Notes: generated by a model not told the origin, from the sequence alone. A DNA stretch of 46,197 nucleotides from Mycobacterium sp. NAZ190054 (GCF_001545925.1 NZ_LMVQ01000002.1:1-46197), one strand, 5' to 3'. Counted from the first letter of the stretch, positions 15,960 through 25,987 are shown. Translations and numbers: made by a program.

Positions 15960-17135
15960 ATGAGCAGCCGACCCTCCCCGATCGTCGCCATGGTCGCCCT
16001 CACCATCGCCGCCTCGGCGGTGGGCGCACTGCCCCTCAATCTCGTCGGTGCCCTCGGCTTCCGTATCGAGGAAGACCTTGCGCTGTCTGCGGCGGGCATC
16101 GGGGTTGCGGTCGCGACGTTCCGTCTGGTGCAGGGTGTTTCGGCATATCGGCTGGGCGGTACCGTCGATGTTCTGGGAGCGCGGCGCGCGCTGTGTGTTG
16201 CCACCGCGCTCACCGTCGTCTGTTCACTGGTGATCACGTTCGGCGCCCGGTCCCTTGCGGTATTGATGCTCGCCATGGCCGTCGGCGGCATTGGCAAGTC
16301 GCTGATGCAGCCGGCGAGCAACCGCATGGTGGTCACCGAGGCTCGCGACGACCAATACGGCATTGTGATCGGCTTCAAACAGGCCGCCGCTCCTCTGTCG
16401 ACGTTGCTCGCGGGACTGGCCGTGCCACTGATCGCGATGACGTTCGGCTGGCGATGGGCATTCGCCGTCACCGCCGTACTGGCCACGTTGTGCTGCGTGC
16501 TGGTCCTGCGCTTCATGACCGAGGAGCGATCGGGGAAGGCGAAAGCGGCCAAGAAGGAGCGGCCACCCCGTGACGAGTTGAAACTGCTGGCGCTCATCGG
16601 AATCGCGATGGCGTTCGCCAACGCCACCAACTCGATCATTCCCGCCTTCTGGGTGTTGGGCGAAACCCGGGCGGGCGCCGACCCCGCCCAGGCGGGAGTG
16701 GTGCTGGCAGCGGCCAGCGCCCTTGCCATCGTGGTGCGCGTCGTCAGTGGCATCGCCTGCGATCGGCTGCCGGGAGATCCGATGTTCTTATGCGCGGCGA
16801 TGCTCTTCATCGGTGCGATCGGTATCAGCACGTTGGCATTCGTCGATTTGAACACCGTCCGTAGCGTCGGGTTGGTCGTTGGTTACGCCGGGGTGTGGGG
16901 CTATCCGGCAGTGCTGTGGTATGCCCTGCTCCGTCGGTTCCATCGCACGCCTGGATACGTCACCGGACAGGTCACCATCTATTCCTTGGTGGGCGGTTCG
17001 TTCGGGCCGGTCGCCTTCGGCGTGGTGGCCGACGCCACCTCCTACGGAGTGGGATGGATTCTCACTGCGTCCCTGGCTGTCGCCGCAGCGACGATCATGG
17101 CCCTGTCTGCTTCTCGGATGCGCAGCTCCAGCTGA
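15960..17135 (+). CDS. MFS transporter
   Basis: Membrane protein of 391 residues with about twelve hydrophobic segments in two halves, separated by the charged loop RFMTEERSGKAKAAKKERPPRDE around residues 180-203. A conserved MFS loop 2-3 element can be seen in YRLGGTVDVLGARRAL (GxxxDxxGxRR). The size and layout fit a carboxylate or drug:proton antiporter or symporter. Start ATG 15960 has AAGG about ten bases upstream. It is divergent from the hydratase operon and shares operator 2 with it, so it probably takes up or exports a pathway compound. Substrate not recognisable. Confidence 0.8.
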   Translation: MSSRPSPIVAMVALTIAASAVGALPLNLVGALGFRIEEDLALSAAGIGVAVATFRLVQGVSAYRLGGTVDVLGARRALCVATALTVVCSLVITFGARSLAVLMLAMAVGGIGKSLMQPASNRMVVTEARDDQYGIVIGFKQAAAPLSTLLAGLAVPLIAMTFGWRWAFAVTAVLATLCCVLVLRFMTEERSGKAKAAKKERPPRDELKLLALIGIAMAFANATNSIIPAFWVLGETRAGADPAQAGVVLAAASALAIVVRVVSGIACDRLPGDPMFLCAAMLFIGAIGISTLAFVDLNTVRSVGLVVGYAGVWGYPAVLWYALLRRFHRTPGYVTGQVTIYSLVGGSFGPVAFGVVADATSYGVGWILTASLAVAAATIMALSASRMRSSS

Positions 17136-17137
17136 TC

Positions 17138-17185
17138 AACGAAGACGCCTCCGGGGTGCTCCGGCCTCACCAGGGAGGCTTCGTT
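17138..17185. terminator. Possible bidirectional terminator between convergent MFS and thiolase genes
   Basis: AACGAA (17138-17143) pairs with TTCGTT (17180-17185) and GCCTCC (17147-17152) pairs with GGAGGC (17174-17179), with a three-base bulge. It lies exactly between two convergent stops. There is no clear T-run, so this is a moderate call. Confidence 0.4.
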
Positions 17186-17190
17186 GCCCC

Positions 17191-18402
17191 CTAGTCCACG
17201 ATCTCGTAGACCGCGGCCAGACCTTGACCGCCACCGATGCACATCGTCTGCAAGCCGTACCGCGAGCGGCGACGCCGCATTTCGCGGGCAAGCGTGGCGA
17301 GCATGCGTCCGCCCGTGGCGCCGATCGGGTGACCGAGTGAAATCCCGGATCCGTGGACGTTGGTGCGCTCGCGGTCTGCGGATGTGAACCCCCACTCGCG
17401 CATGACCGCCAGGGCCTGCGCGGCGAACGCCTCGTTGAGCTCGATCAGATCCATGTCGGCGAGCGTGAGACCCGCCTTGCCCAGGGCGGCCGCGGAGGCC
17501 GGCACCGGACCGATGCCCAGCGTTTCCGGTGGCACACCGGCGACTGCCCAGGACACGAGCCGCACCAGCGGCGCCAACCCGAGCCGCGCCGCCTTCTCCG
17601 GAGTCGTCACAATGCACATCGACGCGGCGTCGTTCTGGCCACTCGAGTTTCCCGCGGTCACCGTCGCGTCCGGATCTTCGCTCCACATAATCGGTTTCAG
17701 ACGGGCGAGTGATTCCATCGTGGTGTCGGGACGCGGATGTTCGTCGGTGTCGATCACGTCATCGCCGCTGCGCGAACGGACGACGACGGGAACGATCTCC
17801 TCGGCCAGGACGCCGTTCTTCTGCGCCGCGAGAGCACGCCGATGTGATTCGACGGCCAGCTCGTCCTGTTCGGTGCGGGTGATCCCGTATCGGCGCCGCA
17901 GGTTCTCCGCGGTCTCCAGCATTCCGCCGGGTACCGGATGGTGCCGACCACCTGCAGTGACGCGGCCGCGGGTCAGTCCGTCGTGCACGGTGATCCCAAT
18001 TTGTGCGCCGCCCCACCGCATATCGGTGGAGTAGAAGGCGACGTTGCTCATACTCTCCACCCCACCGGCGATCACCAGATCGTCACCACCGCTGCCCACC
18101 TGCAGTGCTGCCTGAATGATGGCCTGCAAACCGGAGCCGCAGCGGCGGTCGACCTGCATACCCGGGACAGTCACCGGAAGACCCGCGTCGAGGGCCACGA
18201 CTCGACCGATCGCGGGCGCCTCGCCGCTCGGGTAGCTGTGCCCGAGCACGACATCGTCGATGGCATCGGGCGCGACACCGGTGCGCTCCAGCATGCCGCG
18301 TAGCACCGTGACGCCTAACTCCACGGCCGATATCGACTTGAACATGCCGCCGTACCGACCGATGGGCGTCCGGACCGGCTCGGCGATCACCACCTCACGC
18401 AA
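17191..18402 (-). CDS. Thiolase (acetyl-CoA C-acyltransferase)
   Basis: Thiolase-family enzyme of 403 residues. Nucleophilic cysteine C88 in VDRRCGSGLQA, the active-site histidine H358 in GHPIGATGG, and the second cysteine C388 in CIGGGQG are all present; NEAFAAQALAV is also typical. It would cleave a 3-ketoacyl-CoA with CoA, completing the beta-oxidation steps encoded at 12736-15884. Start: a TTG at 18400-18402 is preferred because a full AGGAGG lies eight bases upstream (18411-18416 on this strand) and family similarity starts there (REVVIAEPVRTPIGR). The in-frame ATG at 18456 has no ribosome-binding site and would add 18 unusual residues. It is convergent with the MFS gene. Confidence 0.87.
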   Translation of the reverse strand: MREVVIAEPVRTPIGRYGGMFKSISAVELGVTVLRGMLERTGVAPDAIDDVVLGHSYPSGEAPAIGRVVALDAGLPVTVPGMQVDRRCGSGLQAIIQAALQVGSGGDDLVIAGGVESMSNVAFYSTDMRWGGAQIGITVHDGLTRGRVTAGGRHHPVPGGMLETAENLRRRYGITRTEQDELAVESHRRALAAQKNGVLAEEIVPVVVRSRSGDDVIDTDEHPRPDTTMESLARLKPIMWSEDPDATVTAGNSSGQNDAASMCIVTTPEKAARLGLAPLVRLVSWAVAGVPPETLGIGPVPASAAALGKAGLTLADMDLIELNEAFAAQALAVMREWGFTSADRERTNVHGSGISLGHPIGATGGRMLATLAREMRRRRSRYGLQTMCIGGGQGLAAVYEIVD

Positions 18403-18559
18403 GACCTTCGCCTCCTGTGTGAACAAGCATTGCTGCAGCTGTGTGATCTTCGCCATTGTCGCAGCTCACGTGATGGATCTAACGTCCTCGGCAGGTGCTT
18501 TTGCGTTGCCGGACTTGTTTAATTGAATGCATAGACAAACAACGTAAAGAGGAGCAGCA

Positions 18560-18739
18560 GTGACGTTCACCGAACGGTTGGAGCAGGCCCGCACCAACAT
18601 CGCCGAGATCTTCGAGGTCGCGCGAATCGGCGTCGCGCTGCAGAACCGTGAGATCTCCGCCGAGCAGGCCTCTGACGCCATCGCTCGACTGGGAGCCAAG
18701 CCGGTGAGCCGCGACGAACTCGAACTCGCCGCTCGCTGA
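18560..18739 (+). CDS. Small protein of 59 residues, unknown function
   Basis: GTG start at 18560 with AAAGAGGAG (18546-18554) six bases upstream, stop TGA 18737-18739. The product begins VTFTERLEQARTNIAEIFEV and ends SRDELELAAR. It is charged, mostly alpha-helical by eye, has no membrane segment, and uses GC-rich third positions like its neighbours, so it is likely expressed. It is divergent from the thiolase gene and convergent with the TctB gene, four bases from that stop. I do not recognise a family. It may be a small regulatory or subunit-like protein. Confidence 0.6.
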   Translation: MTFTERLEQARTNIAEIFEVARIGVALQNREISAEQASDAIARLGAKPVSRDELELAAR

Positions 18740-18743
18740 CCAC

Positions 18744-19247
18744 TCATCCGAACACCGGAATCTTCGCCAGGCCTCGCGGCCACTGCAGGTCGGCAAAGGT
18801 CCCGAAGAGGTAGAACGCCAGCAGCACCGATGCCACCGAGATGGCCGTGAACCTCGGGGTCGCCTTGGCATCGAAATGCAGCAGGAGTGTCAGCACCACC
18901 GCCGACGCGATCACCATGCCGATCACGTAGGTGGCAGCGACATACGCGACCATCACCGCGAGGTAGAGAACGCTGATGCCGAGGACCCGTACGGTCAACG
19001 CATCGGACGTCGCCTCCGCGGTGGTGGCGTAACTGCGCGTGTCGCCGCGACCGGTACGGATGAGCCGCACCACCTCCCGGGCCAGTAGCATCGACATCAG
19101 CACCGTCGCGACGGCGCCGGCGGACAGTGGTGCATACATCGCGAGCGAATGGAAGCTCAGTGCCTCGTAGGCGTAGAACACGCTGACGGCCAACAGAAGC
19201 GCGCAGAGTGCGACCCGGAACGGGCCCTGGATCACTCGATCATTCAT
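18744..19247 (-). CDS. TTT small membrane subunit, TctB family (system B)
   Basis: Protein of 167 residues with four hydrophobic segments (about residues 10-28, 38-55, 88-128 as a pair, and 135-152), fitting TctB (DUF1468). The conserved FP/G pattern is weak. It overlaps the TctA gene by four bases (ATGA), so both are translated from one mRNA. It forms the small membrane subunit of a TTT uptake system with the TctA below and probably the TctC at 22892. The stop lies four bases from the end of the 59-residue gene on the other strand. Confidence 0.82.
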   Translation of the reverse strand: MNDRVIQGPFRVALCALLLAVSVFYAYEALSFHSLAMYAPLSAGAVATVLMSMLLAREVVRLIRTGRGDTRSYATTAEATSDALTVRVLGISVLYLAVMVAYVAATYVIGMVIASAVVLTLLLHFDAKATPRFTAISVASVLLAFYLFGTFADLQWPRGLAKIPVFG

Positions 19248-20749
19248 CGCCCGGCCTCACTGTCGAGATTCGCCGTCACCGCTTCTGGCCTCCGCATCCG
19301 TTGGAACATCGGCACCGCCACCACGACCGCCACGACGATGAGGCCGATGGTGATGACGCCGGGTCGATACATCCAGTCCGCGCCGTAACGACTGATCGAC
19401 AGGTGCAGGTACCGCTCGATGCTGGGCGCCAGCACGAAGCCCACCACCGCCGGGGCCCGTGGGATGTTTGCGATCTTCATCGCATATCCGAGTACTCCGA
19501 GGCCCAGCACGGCCAGCAGGTCACCGAAGTTCAGCGACGCCTGGTACGACGCGGCGAAGAACAGGATCAGAAGGAACGGCGCGAGCAGTTGCCCGGGCAC
19601 CAGGGTCACCCGAGCGATGTAGCGCGACAGCGAGAAGCAGGTGATGGTGGCCAGTACGTTGGCCAGTACCAGCGCCCACACGACGAGCATCAGGATGTCG
19701 AGGTCCTGCTCGAGCATGGCCGGTCCGGGAGTGAGCCCCAACAGCACTATCCCGCCGAGCATCACGGCCGTCGACCCGCTCGACGGGATGCCCAAGGTGA
19801 ATGTCGGAACCATCGATCCGCCGTCGACGGAGTTGTTCGCCGCCTCTGGGGCGATCACACCGCGAATGTCGCCGCGGCCGAATCTGCTCTTGTCCCTTGC
19901 CGTTTGACGGGCCATGGCGTACGCCATCCAGTTCGCCGCGGTTCCGCCGATTCCGGGGATGACCCCGAGAGTCGTCCCCAGTAGCGAACTCCGGATGACC
20001 AGACCCTTGTGTTTACGCACCTCACTGAAGCCGTCGAAGATGCTGCCTACGATCTTCTCGGTCTTGGCGATCGCGGCGCGATTGACCAACAGTGAGATCA
20101 CCTCGGGCACGGCGAACAGCCCCATGGTGACGATGACGATCGATACCCCGGAGTACAGGTACAGGGAATCGAAGGTGTAGCGGTACTCGGGATAGGCCGG
20201 CGCCCCTCCGATCAGACCGATCATGACGCCGAGCACCGCGGCGGCGAATCCGAACAGTGGATCGCCTTTGACCAGCGCGCCGACGGTGGCCAGCCCGAGC
20301 AGGGCAAACATGAGTAGCTCCGGCGTGCCGATGCCGCCGATCAGCGGCCGCGCCGCGGTAATGACGAACAGGAAGGACACGGCGCCGATCAGCCCACCGA
20401 TCAGCGACGAGGAGAAGGACGCGCCCAGCACCCGGGCGGCCTGTCCCTGTCTGGCCAGGGCATGACCGTCGAGAATCAATGCCTGCGAGCCGCCCGAACC
20501 CGGCACGCCGATGAGCACCGACGAAAAGGTGTCACTCGTACCACCCACGGCCGCCATGCCCACCAGCATCGCGATACCGGCCTCGGGCTCCATGCCGAAC
20601 AGGAACGGTAGCAGCAGCGCCATTCCGGAGCTGCCGCCGAGGCCGGGCAACACGCCGATGACCAGCCCTACGGCGACGCCCACCAACAGATAGCCGAGGA
20701 CCTCGATGGTGAACAGGTTCGCCATCGCAGTGGTGGCGGCGTCAAGCAT
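19244..20749 (-). CDS. TTT permease, TctA family (system B)
   Basis: Membrane protein of 501 residues, the normal length for TctA. The family motifs are clear: VIGVLPGLGGSSGMALLLPFLFGM, SVLIGVPGSGGSQALILDGHALA, LGVIPGIGGTAANWMAYAMA and EAANNSVDGGSMVPTFTLGIPSSGS. It differs from the fused permeases of systems A and C in having no TctB extension. Start ATG 20749. The upstream region (20750-20881) is a divergent promoter with operator 3, shared with the EthD-like/isocitrate dehydrogenase genes. Confidence 0.88.
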   Translation of the reverse strand: MLDAATTAMANLFTIEVLGYLLVGVAVGLVIGVLPGLGGSSGMALLLPFLFGMEPEAGIAMLVGMAAVGGTSDTFSSVLIGVPGSGGSQALILDGHALARQGQAARVLGASFSSSLIGGLIGAVSFLFVITAARPLIGGIGTPELLMFALLGLATVGALVKGDPLFGFAAAVLGVMIGLIGGAPAYPEYRYTFDSLYLYSGVSIVIVTMGLFAVPEVISLLVNRAAIAKTEKIVGSIFDGFSEVRKHKGLVIRSSLLGTTLGVIPGIGGTAANWMAYAMARQTARDKSRFGRGDIRGVIAPEAANNSVDGGSMVPTFTLGIPSSGSTAVMLGGIVLLGLTPGPAMLEQDLDILMLVVWALVLANVLATITCFSLSRYIARVTLVPGQLLAPFLLILFFAASYQASLNFGDLLAVLGLGVLGYAMKIANIPRAPAVVGFVLAPSIERYLHLSISRYGADWMYRPGVITIGLIVVAVVVAVPMFQRMRRPEAVTANLDSEAGR

Positions 20750-20789
20750 GATGCACCCGGACCAAACGATTCATTGAGAACGTCCCATC

Positions 20790-20801
20790 AAGTATCCTGA
20801 T
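20790..20801. promoter_or_regulatory. Candidate operator 3 (divergent TctA-B / EthD-IDH promoter)
   Basis: AAGTATCCTGAT, extended to ATTAT on the right. It lies in the 132-base gap between the TctAB operon of system B (minus) and the EthD-like gene (plus). It contains the core AGTATCCT identical to sites 1 and 2. Confidence 0.5.
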
Positions 20802-20881
20802 TATCCCACTTGTAAGGAGTGCACCATTAGTTGGTCCAGCCGTCAAGGAATCACGGCCGAGACCTCGCCCGAAGGAGGACA

Positions 20882-21535
20882 GTGAACACCGAAGCCACGG
20901 AGACGCGGAGCGATCAGCGCCTGCTGATCGAGATCCTGGACATCGACGGACCCCTGCGCGCGGAGGTGATCGCATGGGTGCGCGGCGAAGTCGAACGCCG
21001 TTCGTCGAATCCCGACCTCGGCGTCGTCGAACACTGGCTCGCCGTCTCGGACGATTCCGGGACACTGGGCGAGGAACGGTCGCGCGTCCTGCTGATGCAC
21101 CACCCCGTCGCCCCGGTCGGGCGGATCCCTCTGGCCGACACCCCGCCGGATTGGTTGACCATGCGCCACACCTACGACGCCGCAGCGGTCAGCCGGCTGC
21201 GCGCCGACGGCCGACCGGAACCCGACACTGCCAACGGCCTGCGCTTCGTCGCGATGAACTGCGCCGAAGGGGCAGAGGACGAGTTTCACGCCTGGTACGA
21301 GGAAGACCACCTGCCGAAGTTCAGCCACGTGACCGGCGTCCTCGAAGGCCGTCGGCTGTACTCGCCCGACTCATCGCGCAAACATCTAGCTCTCTACTGG
21401 CTGGAAGACATCGACATAGTCGGCATCCCTGAATGGAAGGCCGCCGCAGGTACCGAATGGACCGCCGAGATGCGCAAGAAGACCTTCGACCGCGACCGGA
21501 TCAACTTCGTACCGTTCCCCAGCGGTCAGGCATGA
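20882..21535 (+). CDS. EthD-like dimeric alpha-beta barrel protein
   Basis: Protein of 217 residues. The C-terminal half has the layout of a dimeric alpha/beta barrel (EthD/DUF4286 type): [30 protein letters not shown] followed by VLEGRRLY and HLALYWLED. The N-terminal half looks like a diverged repeat of the same fold ([22 protein letters not shown]). Start GTG 20882 is supported by a strong GAAGGAGG at 20871-20878. It overlaps the isocitrate dehydrogenase gene by four bases (ATGA), so the two are co-translated. Members of this fold act as small-molecule isomerases or decarboxylases; the function here is unknown. Confidence 0.72.
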   Translation: MNTEATETRSDQRLLIEILDIDGPLRAEVIAWVRGEVERRSSNPDLGVVEHWLAVSDDSGTLGEERSRVLLMHHPVAPVGRIPLADTPPDWLTMRHTYDAAAVSRLRADGRPEPDTANGLRFVAMNCAEGAEDEFHAWYEEDHLPKFSHVTGVLEGRRLYSPDSSRKHLALYWLEDIDIVGIPEWKAAAGTEWTAEMRKKTFDRDRINFVPFPSGQA

Positions 21536-22755
21536 GCGAGCGAATCCCATCGCGGCCGGCCCCGATCACCGTCGCCGGCGACGGGCGCCTCCACGTTCCG
21601 GAGACACCGATCGTGCCGTTCATTCGCGGAGACGGGATCGGCGTGGACATCTGGCCCGCAACACGGGCGGTACTCGACGCGGCGCTGGCCAGAACGGGAC
21701 GTGCCATCGCGTGGAGAGAAGTACTCGCCGGCCAGCGCGCCTTCGACGAGACCGGTGAGTGGCTGCCCCAGGAGACCCTCGACGCCTTCCGTACGCATTT
21801 CATCGGAATCAAGGGCCCGCTGACCACACCTGTCGGCGGCGGCATCCGATCTCTCAACGTCGCCTTGCGCCAGCTGCTCGATCTCTACGCCTGCGTCCGG
21901 CCCGTGCGCTACTTCCCCGGCGTGCCGTCTCCGGTCAAGCGTCCCGAGCTGGTCGACATGGTGATCTTCCGCGAGAATTCCGAGGACATCTACGCCGGTC
22001 TCGAATTCGAGGCGGGCTCACCGGAGGCCGATCGGATACGACAGATGCTCGCCGAATTCGGCGGCCCCCGGGCCGGACTGCAGCCGGGCACCGGCATCGG
22101 GATCAAGCCCATCTCCGAGAACGGATCCAAGCGGCTGGTACGGGCCGCCATGGATTTCGCGGTGAGCCATGGGCGCAAGCGGGTCACCCTGGTGCACAAG
22201 GGCAATATCATGAAGTTCACCGAGGGGGCTTTCAAGACTTGGGGCTACGAAGTCGTCGCCGAGGAATACCGCGATGTCGCGGTCACCTGGTCGGAGTGCG
22301 ACGGCGAAGCCGGCGACAAGATCCTGGTGCTGGATTCGATCGCCGACATCGCGTTCCAGCAGGTGCTCACCCGGCCGTCGGAATGGGACGTCATCGCCAC
22401 CATGAATCTCAACGGCGACTACCTGTCCGATGCGCTCGCCGCGCAGGTGGGCGGCATCGGCATCGCCCCTGGCGCGAACATTAACTACCGCACCGGCCAT
22501 GCGATTTTCGAGGCGACCCACGGCACCGCCCCGAAGTACGCCGGACAGGACAAGGTGAATCCCGGTTCGCTCCTGCTGTCGGGAGTGATGATGCTCCAGC
22601 ACCTCGGTTGGCAGGAGCCCGCCGACGGCGTGGTACACGCGATGGAGGAGACGATCGCCTCCGGCGTCGTCACCTACGATTTCGCCCGGTTACGCCCCGA
22701 CGCAACGGAAGTCACCACCTCACAGTTCGCAGAGGCGATCATCGCGCGGCTGTGA
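21532..22755 (+). CDS. icd: NADP-dependent isocitrate dehydrogenase, E. coli (Icd) type
   Basis: Protein of 407 residues very close to E. coli Icd. All substrate ligands are seen: [17 protein letters not shown] (the Ser that is phosphorylated in E. coli, Asn and Arg), [11 protein letters not shown] (Arg), [16 protein letters not shown] (Arg and Tyr) and [15 protein letters not shown] (Lys). NADP contacts are present in [17 protein letters not shown] and VVTYDFARL. It oxidises isocitrate to 2-oxoglutarate in the cytosol. Mycobacteria normally use a eukaryotic-like Icd1 and a monomeric Icd2, so a third, E. coli-type enzyme inside a catabolic island is unusual. It is coupled to the EthD-like gene by a four-base overlap and is followed by a strong terminator. 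Confidence 0.9.
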   Translation: MSERIPSRPAPITVAGDGRLHVPETPIVPFIRGDGIGVDIWPATRAVLDAALARTGRAIAWREVLAGQRAFDETGEWLPQETLDAFRTHFIGIKGPLTTPVGGGIRSLNVALRQLLDLYACVRPVRYFPGVPSPVKRPELVDMVIFRENSEDIYAGLEFEAGSPEADRIRQMLAEFGGPRAGLQPGTGIGIKPISENGSKRLVRAAMDFAVSHGRKRVTLVHKGNIMKFTEGAFKTWGYEVVAEEYRDVAVTWSECDGEAGDKILVLDSIADIAFQQVLTRPSEWDVIATMNLNGDYLSDALAAQVGGIGIAPGANINYRTGHAIFEATHGTAPKYAGQDKVNPGSLLLSGVMMLQHLGWQEPADGVVHAMEETIASGVVTYDFARLRPDATEVTTSQFAEAIIARL

Positions 22756-22765
22756 GCGGGCACCC

Positions 22766-22799
22766 GAAGCCGCGCGCACCCGCCCGTGCGCGCGGCTTC
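22766..22799 (+). terminator. Strong hairpin terminator after isocitrate dehydrogenase
   Basis: A perfect 14-bp stem, GAAGCCGCGCGCAC (22766-22779) and GTGCGCGCGGCTTC (22786-22799), with a six-base loop, lies 11 bases after the stop. It is followed by TGTCATT. It separates the IDH genes from the TctC operon. Confidence 0.75.
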
Positions 22800-22831
22800 T
22801 GTCATTCCGCCGCGCACGTTCGGCTGAGGTG

Positions 22832-22856
22832 GTATCAGTAGATTTCTGATACTAAT
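22832..22856. promoter_or_regulatory. Candidate operator 6 with perfect inverted repeat upstream of TctC (system B)
   Basis: GTATCAG (22832-22838) and CTGATAC (22846-22852) form a perfect 7-bp inverted repeat with a seven-base spacer. The right arm continues as CTGATACTAAT, which shares the ATNCTAAT half of the island consensus. It lies 36 bases upstream of the TctC start. Confidence 0.45.
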
Positions 22857-22891
22857 TGTACGAATACAGTACCGAGATCACGAGGAGCGCG

Positions 22892-23992
22892 ATGCCCACG
22901 AACCGAACTCTGCTCGCCGCGGCCGCGGTGGCGATGCTGACACTGTCCGCGTGTAGCGACGGGAGCAGTGGCGGCGCTGCCGATGAAGCCTTCTACGCCG
23001 GCGAGACCATCGAGCTAATCGCACCGGTGTCCCCCGGCGGATCCGTCGACGGCGTGGCCCGCCTGTTCGCCAAGAAGCTGTCCGAACACCTCGAAGGCAA
23101 CCCGACGGTCCAGGTGGTCAACATCGACGGCGGCGGTGGAATTCTGGCCGGCAACGAGTTCGCCAACAAGTACCGGCCCGACGGCAAGACGCTGATGCTG
23201 ATGACGCAGGTCTCCGTCCTGCCGGAAATCCTCGGCATGGACGCGGTCCAGTACGATCTGGCCAACATGACGGCGGTGTGGGCGGCAAACCGCGGTCAAG
23301 CGGTCATGATGGCCAACACCAGCACCGGAATCACCGATGTCAAGCAATTGGCCGATGCGCCAGGCAAACTCACCATGGGCACCATCTCCCCGGCCGGCGC
23401 GGACCTCCCGTCGGTGGTCAGTCTGGAAGTGCTCGGGCTGCTCAACAACAAGGTCGAGGTCATCAGCGGATACGAGAACGGCGACGCGGTGCGCAATGCA
23501 TTCATGGCCGGGGAGCTCGATATCCACTTCGACCGATCGTCCGGCTATGTCAAAGAATTTCAAGGCACCTATCCGGCCATCTTCACCTACGGCGAGACCG
23601 ACGGGCAGGGCAACGTCACTCGCGACCAGGTGGTACCGGACGCTCCCGACGTCGGCGAGGCGTACCGCACCCTCTTCGGAAAGGAACCGTCCGGCGAAGC
23701 GTGGGACGCCTACGTCATGCTGCTGAACATCCTGGGCCGCGGCGGCTACTCGCTACAGACCCACAAGGAGGCCCCTCAGGAAGCCGTTCAGGCGCTTGAT
23801 GCCGGGATCGCCGGCGTCGTCGCCGACGCGGAATTCACCGAGGCACTCAAGGGTTTCATGGGACCGTTCCCGAACGAGATCACCGGCGACGAAGCCAAGC
23901 AATGGGGGGAAAGCGCCTCCGACGTCGACCCCGAGTCGTTGCAGTGGGTGCAGAACTTCCTGTCCACCAACTTCGACATGAAGTTCAACTGA
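22892..23992 (+). CDS. TTT substrate-binding lipoprotein, TctC/Bug family (system B)
   Basis: Extracytoplasmic receptor of 366 residues. Signal sequence MPTNRTLLAAAAVAMLTL with lipobox LSAC and the acylated cysteine at residue 21. Mature Bug-type start ETIELIAPVSPGGSVDGVARL and VVNIDGGGGILAGNEF. It is clearly different from the paralogs at 9049 and 30576 and lacks their GEGEAEGVR motif, so it probably binds another ligand. Start ATG 22892 with GAGGAG at 22882-22887; an earlier in-frame ATG (22856) would place extra residues before the signal. It is followed 14 bases later by an SDR gene and is probably the receptor for the TctA/TctB pair at 18744-20749. Confidence 0.85.
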   Translation: MPTNRTLLAAAAVAMLTLSACSDGSSGGAADEAFYAGETIELIAPVSPGGSVDGVARLFAKKLSEHLEGNPTVQVVNIDGGGGILAGNEFANKYRPDGKTLMLMTQVSVLPEILGMDAVQYDLANMTAVWAANRGQAVMMANTSTGITDVKQLADAPGKLTMGTISPAGADLPSVVSLEVLGLLNNKVEVISGYENGDAVRNAFMAGELDIHFDRSSGYVKEFQGTYPAIFTYGETDGQGNVTRDQVVPDAPDVGEAYRTLFGKEPSGEAWDAYVMLLNILGRGGYSLQTHKEAPQEAVQALDAGIAGVVADAEFTEALKGFMGPFPNEITGDEAKQWGESASDVDPESLQWVQNFLSTNFDMKFN

Positions 23993-24006
23993 GAGGACGT
24001 GGTCTC

Positions 24007-24762
24007 ATGACACCCACACCGGTGGCGGTGGTGACCGGGGCCGCGCGCGGAATCGGCGCGGCGATCGCGTTGCGGCTCGCCCAGGACGGCCACGCCGTCG
24101 CTCTTCTGGACCGCGACGCCGGGTCGTGTGACGATGTCGCCGACAAGGTGCGTGCCACGGGCGTCGCAGCAGTCGCTGTGGCAGCAGATGTGTCCGACGA
24201 GGTTTCGGTCTCGGCGGCGGTGGACGCCATCGCCGAAGAACTCGGTTCGCCGACCGTACTGGTGAACAATGCCGGCATCCTGCGAGACAACCTTCTGTTC
24301 CGGATGTCCTCCGACGACTGGGACGCGGTGTCCGGGGTACATCTGCGGGGTTCCTTCCTGATGACCAGGGCCGTCCAGCCATACATGCGCGAAGCGGGCT
24401 TCGGCCGGATCGTCTGCCTGTCGTCGACGTCGGCGCTCGGCAACCGCGGCCAGGCCAACTACGCGGCGGCCAAGGCAGGCTTACAAGGCTTCGTGAAGAC
24501 CCTGGCGCTCGAGTTGGGGCCTTCGGGTGTCACCGCAAACGCGGTGGCGCCCGGGTTCATCGTCACCGACATGACGCGGGCTACAGCCGAGCGCCTCGGC
24601 CAGCCGTTCGAAGAGTTCGAACGGGCGAAGACGGCCGCCATACCGGTGCGCCGGGGGGGCACGCCGGAGGACGTCGCACACACGGTCAGTTTCCTGGTCG
24701 ACCAGCGGTCGGGCTTCGTCAACGGTCAGGTGATCTACGTGGCCGGCGGACCGCGTTGTTGA
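24007..24762 (+). CDS. SDR oxidoreductase (3-oxoacyl reductase / 3-hydroxyacyl-CoA dehydrogenase-like)
   Basis: Classical SDR of 251 residues. TGAARGIGAAIALRLA cofactor motif, LLDRD at the end of strand 2 (NAD preference likely), NNAGI, catalytic SSTSALGNRGQANYAAAKAG (Ser, Tyr, Lys), APGFIVTDM. FabG-like overall. Start ATG 24007, 14 bases after the TctC stop, with GAGAGG upstream. The partner gene and the island content suggest oxidation of a hydroxy acid or hydroxyacyl-CoA from the acid imported by system B. The fabG name is not used because acyl-carrier-protein chemistry is unlikely in this context. Confidence 0.82.
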   Translation: MTPTPVAVVTGAARGIGAAIALRLAQDGHAVALLDRDAGSCDDVADKVRATGVAAVAVAADVSDEVSVSAAVDAIAEELGSPTVLVNNAGILRDNLLFRMSSDDWDAVSGVHLRGSFLMTRAVQPYMREAGFGRIVCLSSTSALGNRGQANYAAAKAGLQGFVKTLALELGPSGVTANAVAPGFIVTDMTRATAERLGQPFEEFERAKTAAIPVRRGGTPEDVAHTVSFLVDQRSGFVNGQVIYVAGGPRC

Positions 24763-24775
24763 ACCATTGAACACA

Positions 24776-24806
24776 ATCAGCCCCGGGCGTGCGCCCCGGG
24801 GCTGAT
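24776..24806. terminator. Bidirectional hairpin terminator
   Basis: A perfect 12-bp stem, ATCAGCCCCGGG (24776-24787) and CCCGGGGCTGAT (24795-24806), with a seven-base loop. It lies between the convergent SDR (plus) and glutaryl-CoA dehydrogenase-like (minus) genes and can serve both. Short T-rich sequence follows on the plus strand. Confidence 0.75.
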
Positions 24807-24826
24807 CTGTTGTTGCCTGTTGCCGG

Positions 24827-25983
<1,157 letters not shown>

Positions 25984-25987
<4 letters not shown>

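Noticed and set aside
15917..16855. Minus-strand open frame opposite the MFS gene
   Set aside because: Ala/Thr/Ser/Arg-rich shadow text with no domain; the plus frame gives a normal 12-span transporter.
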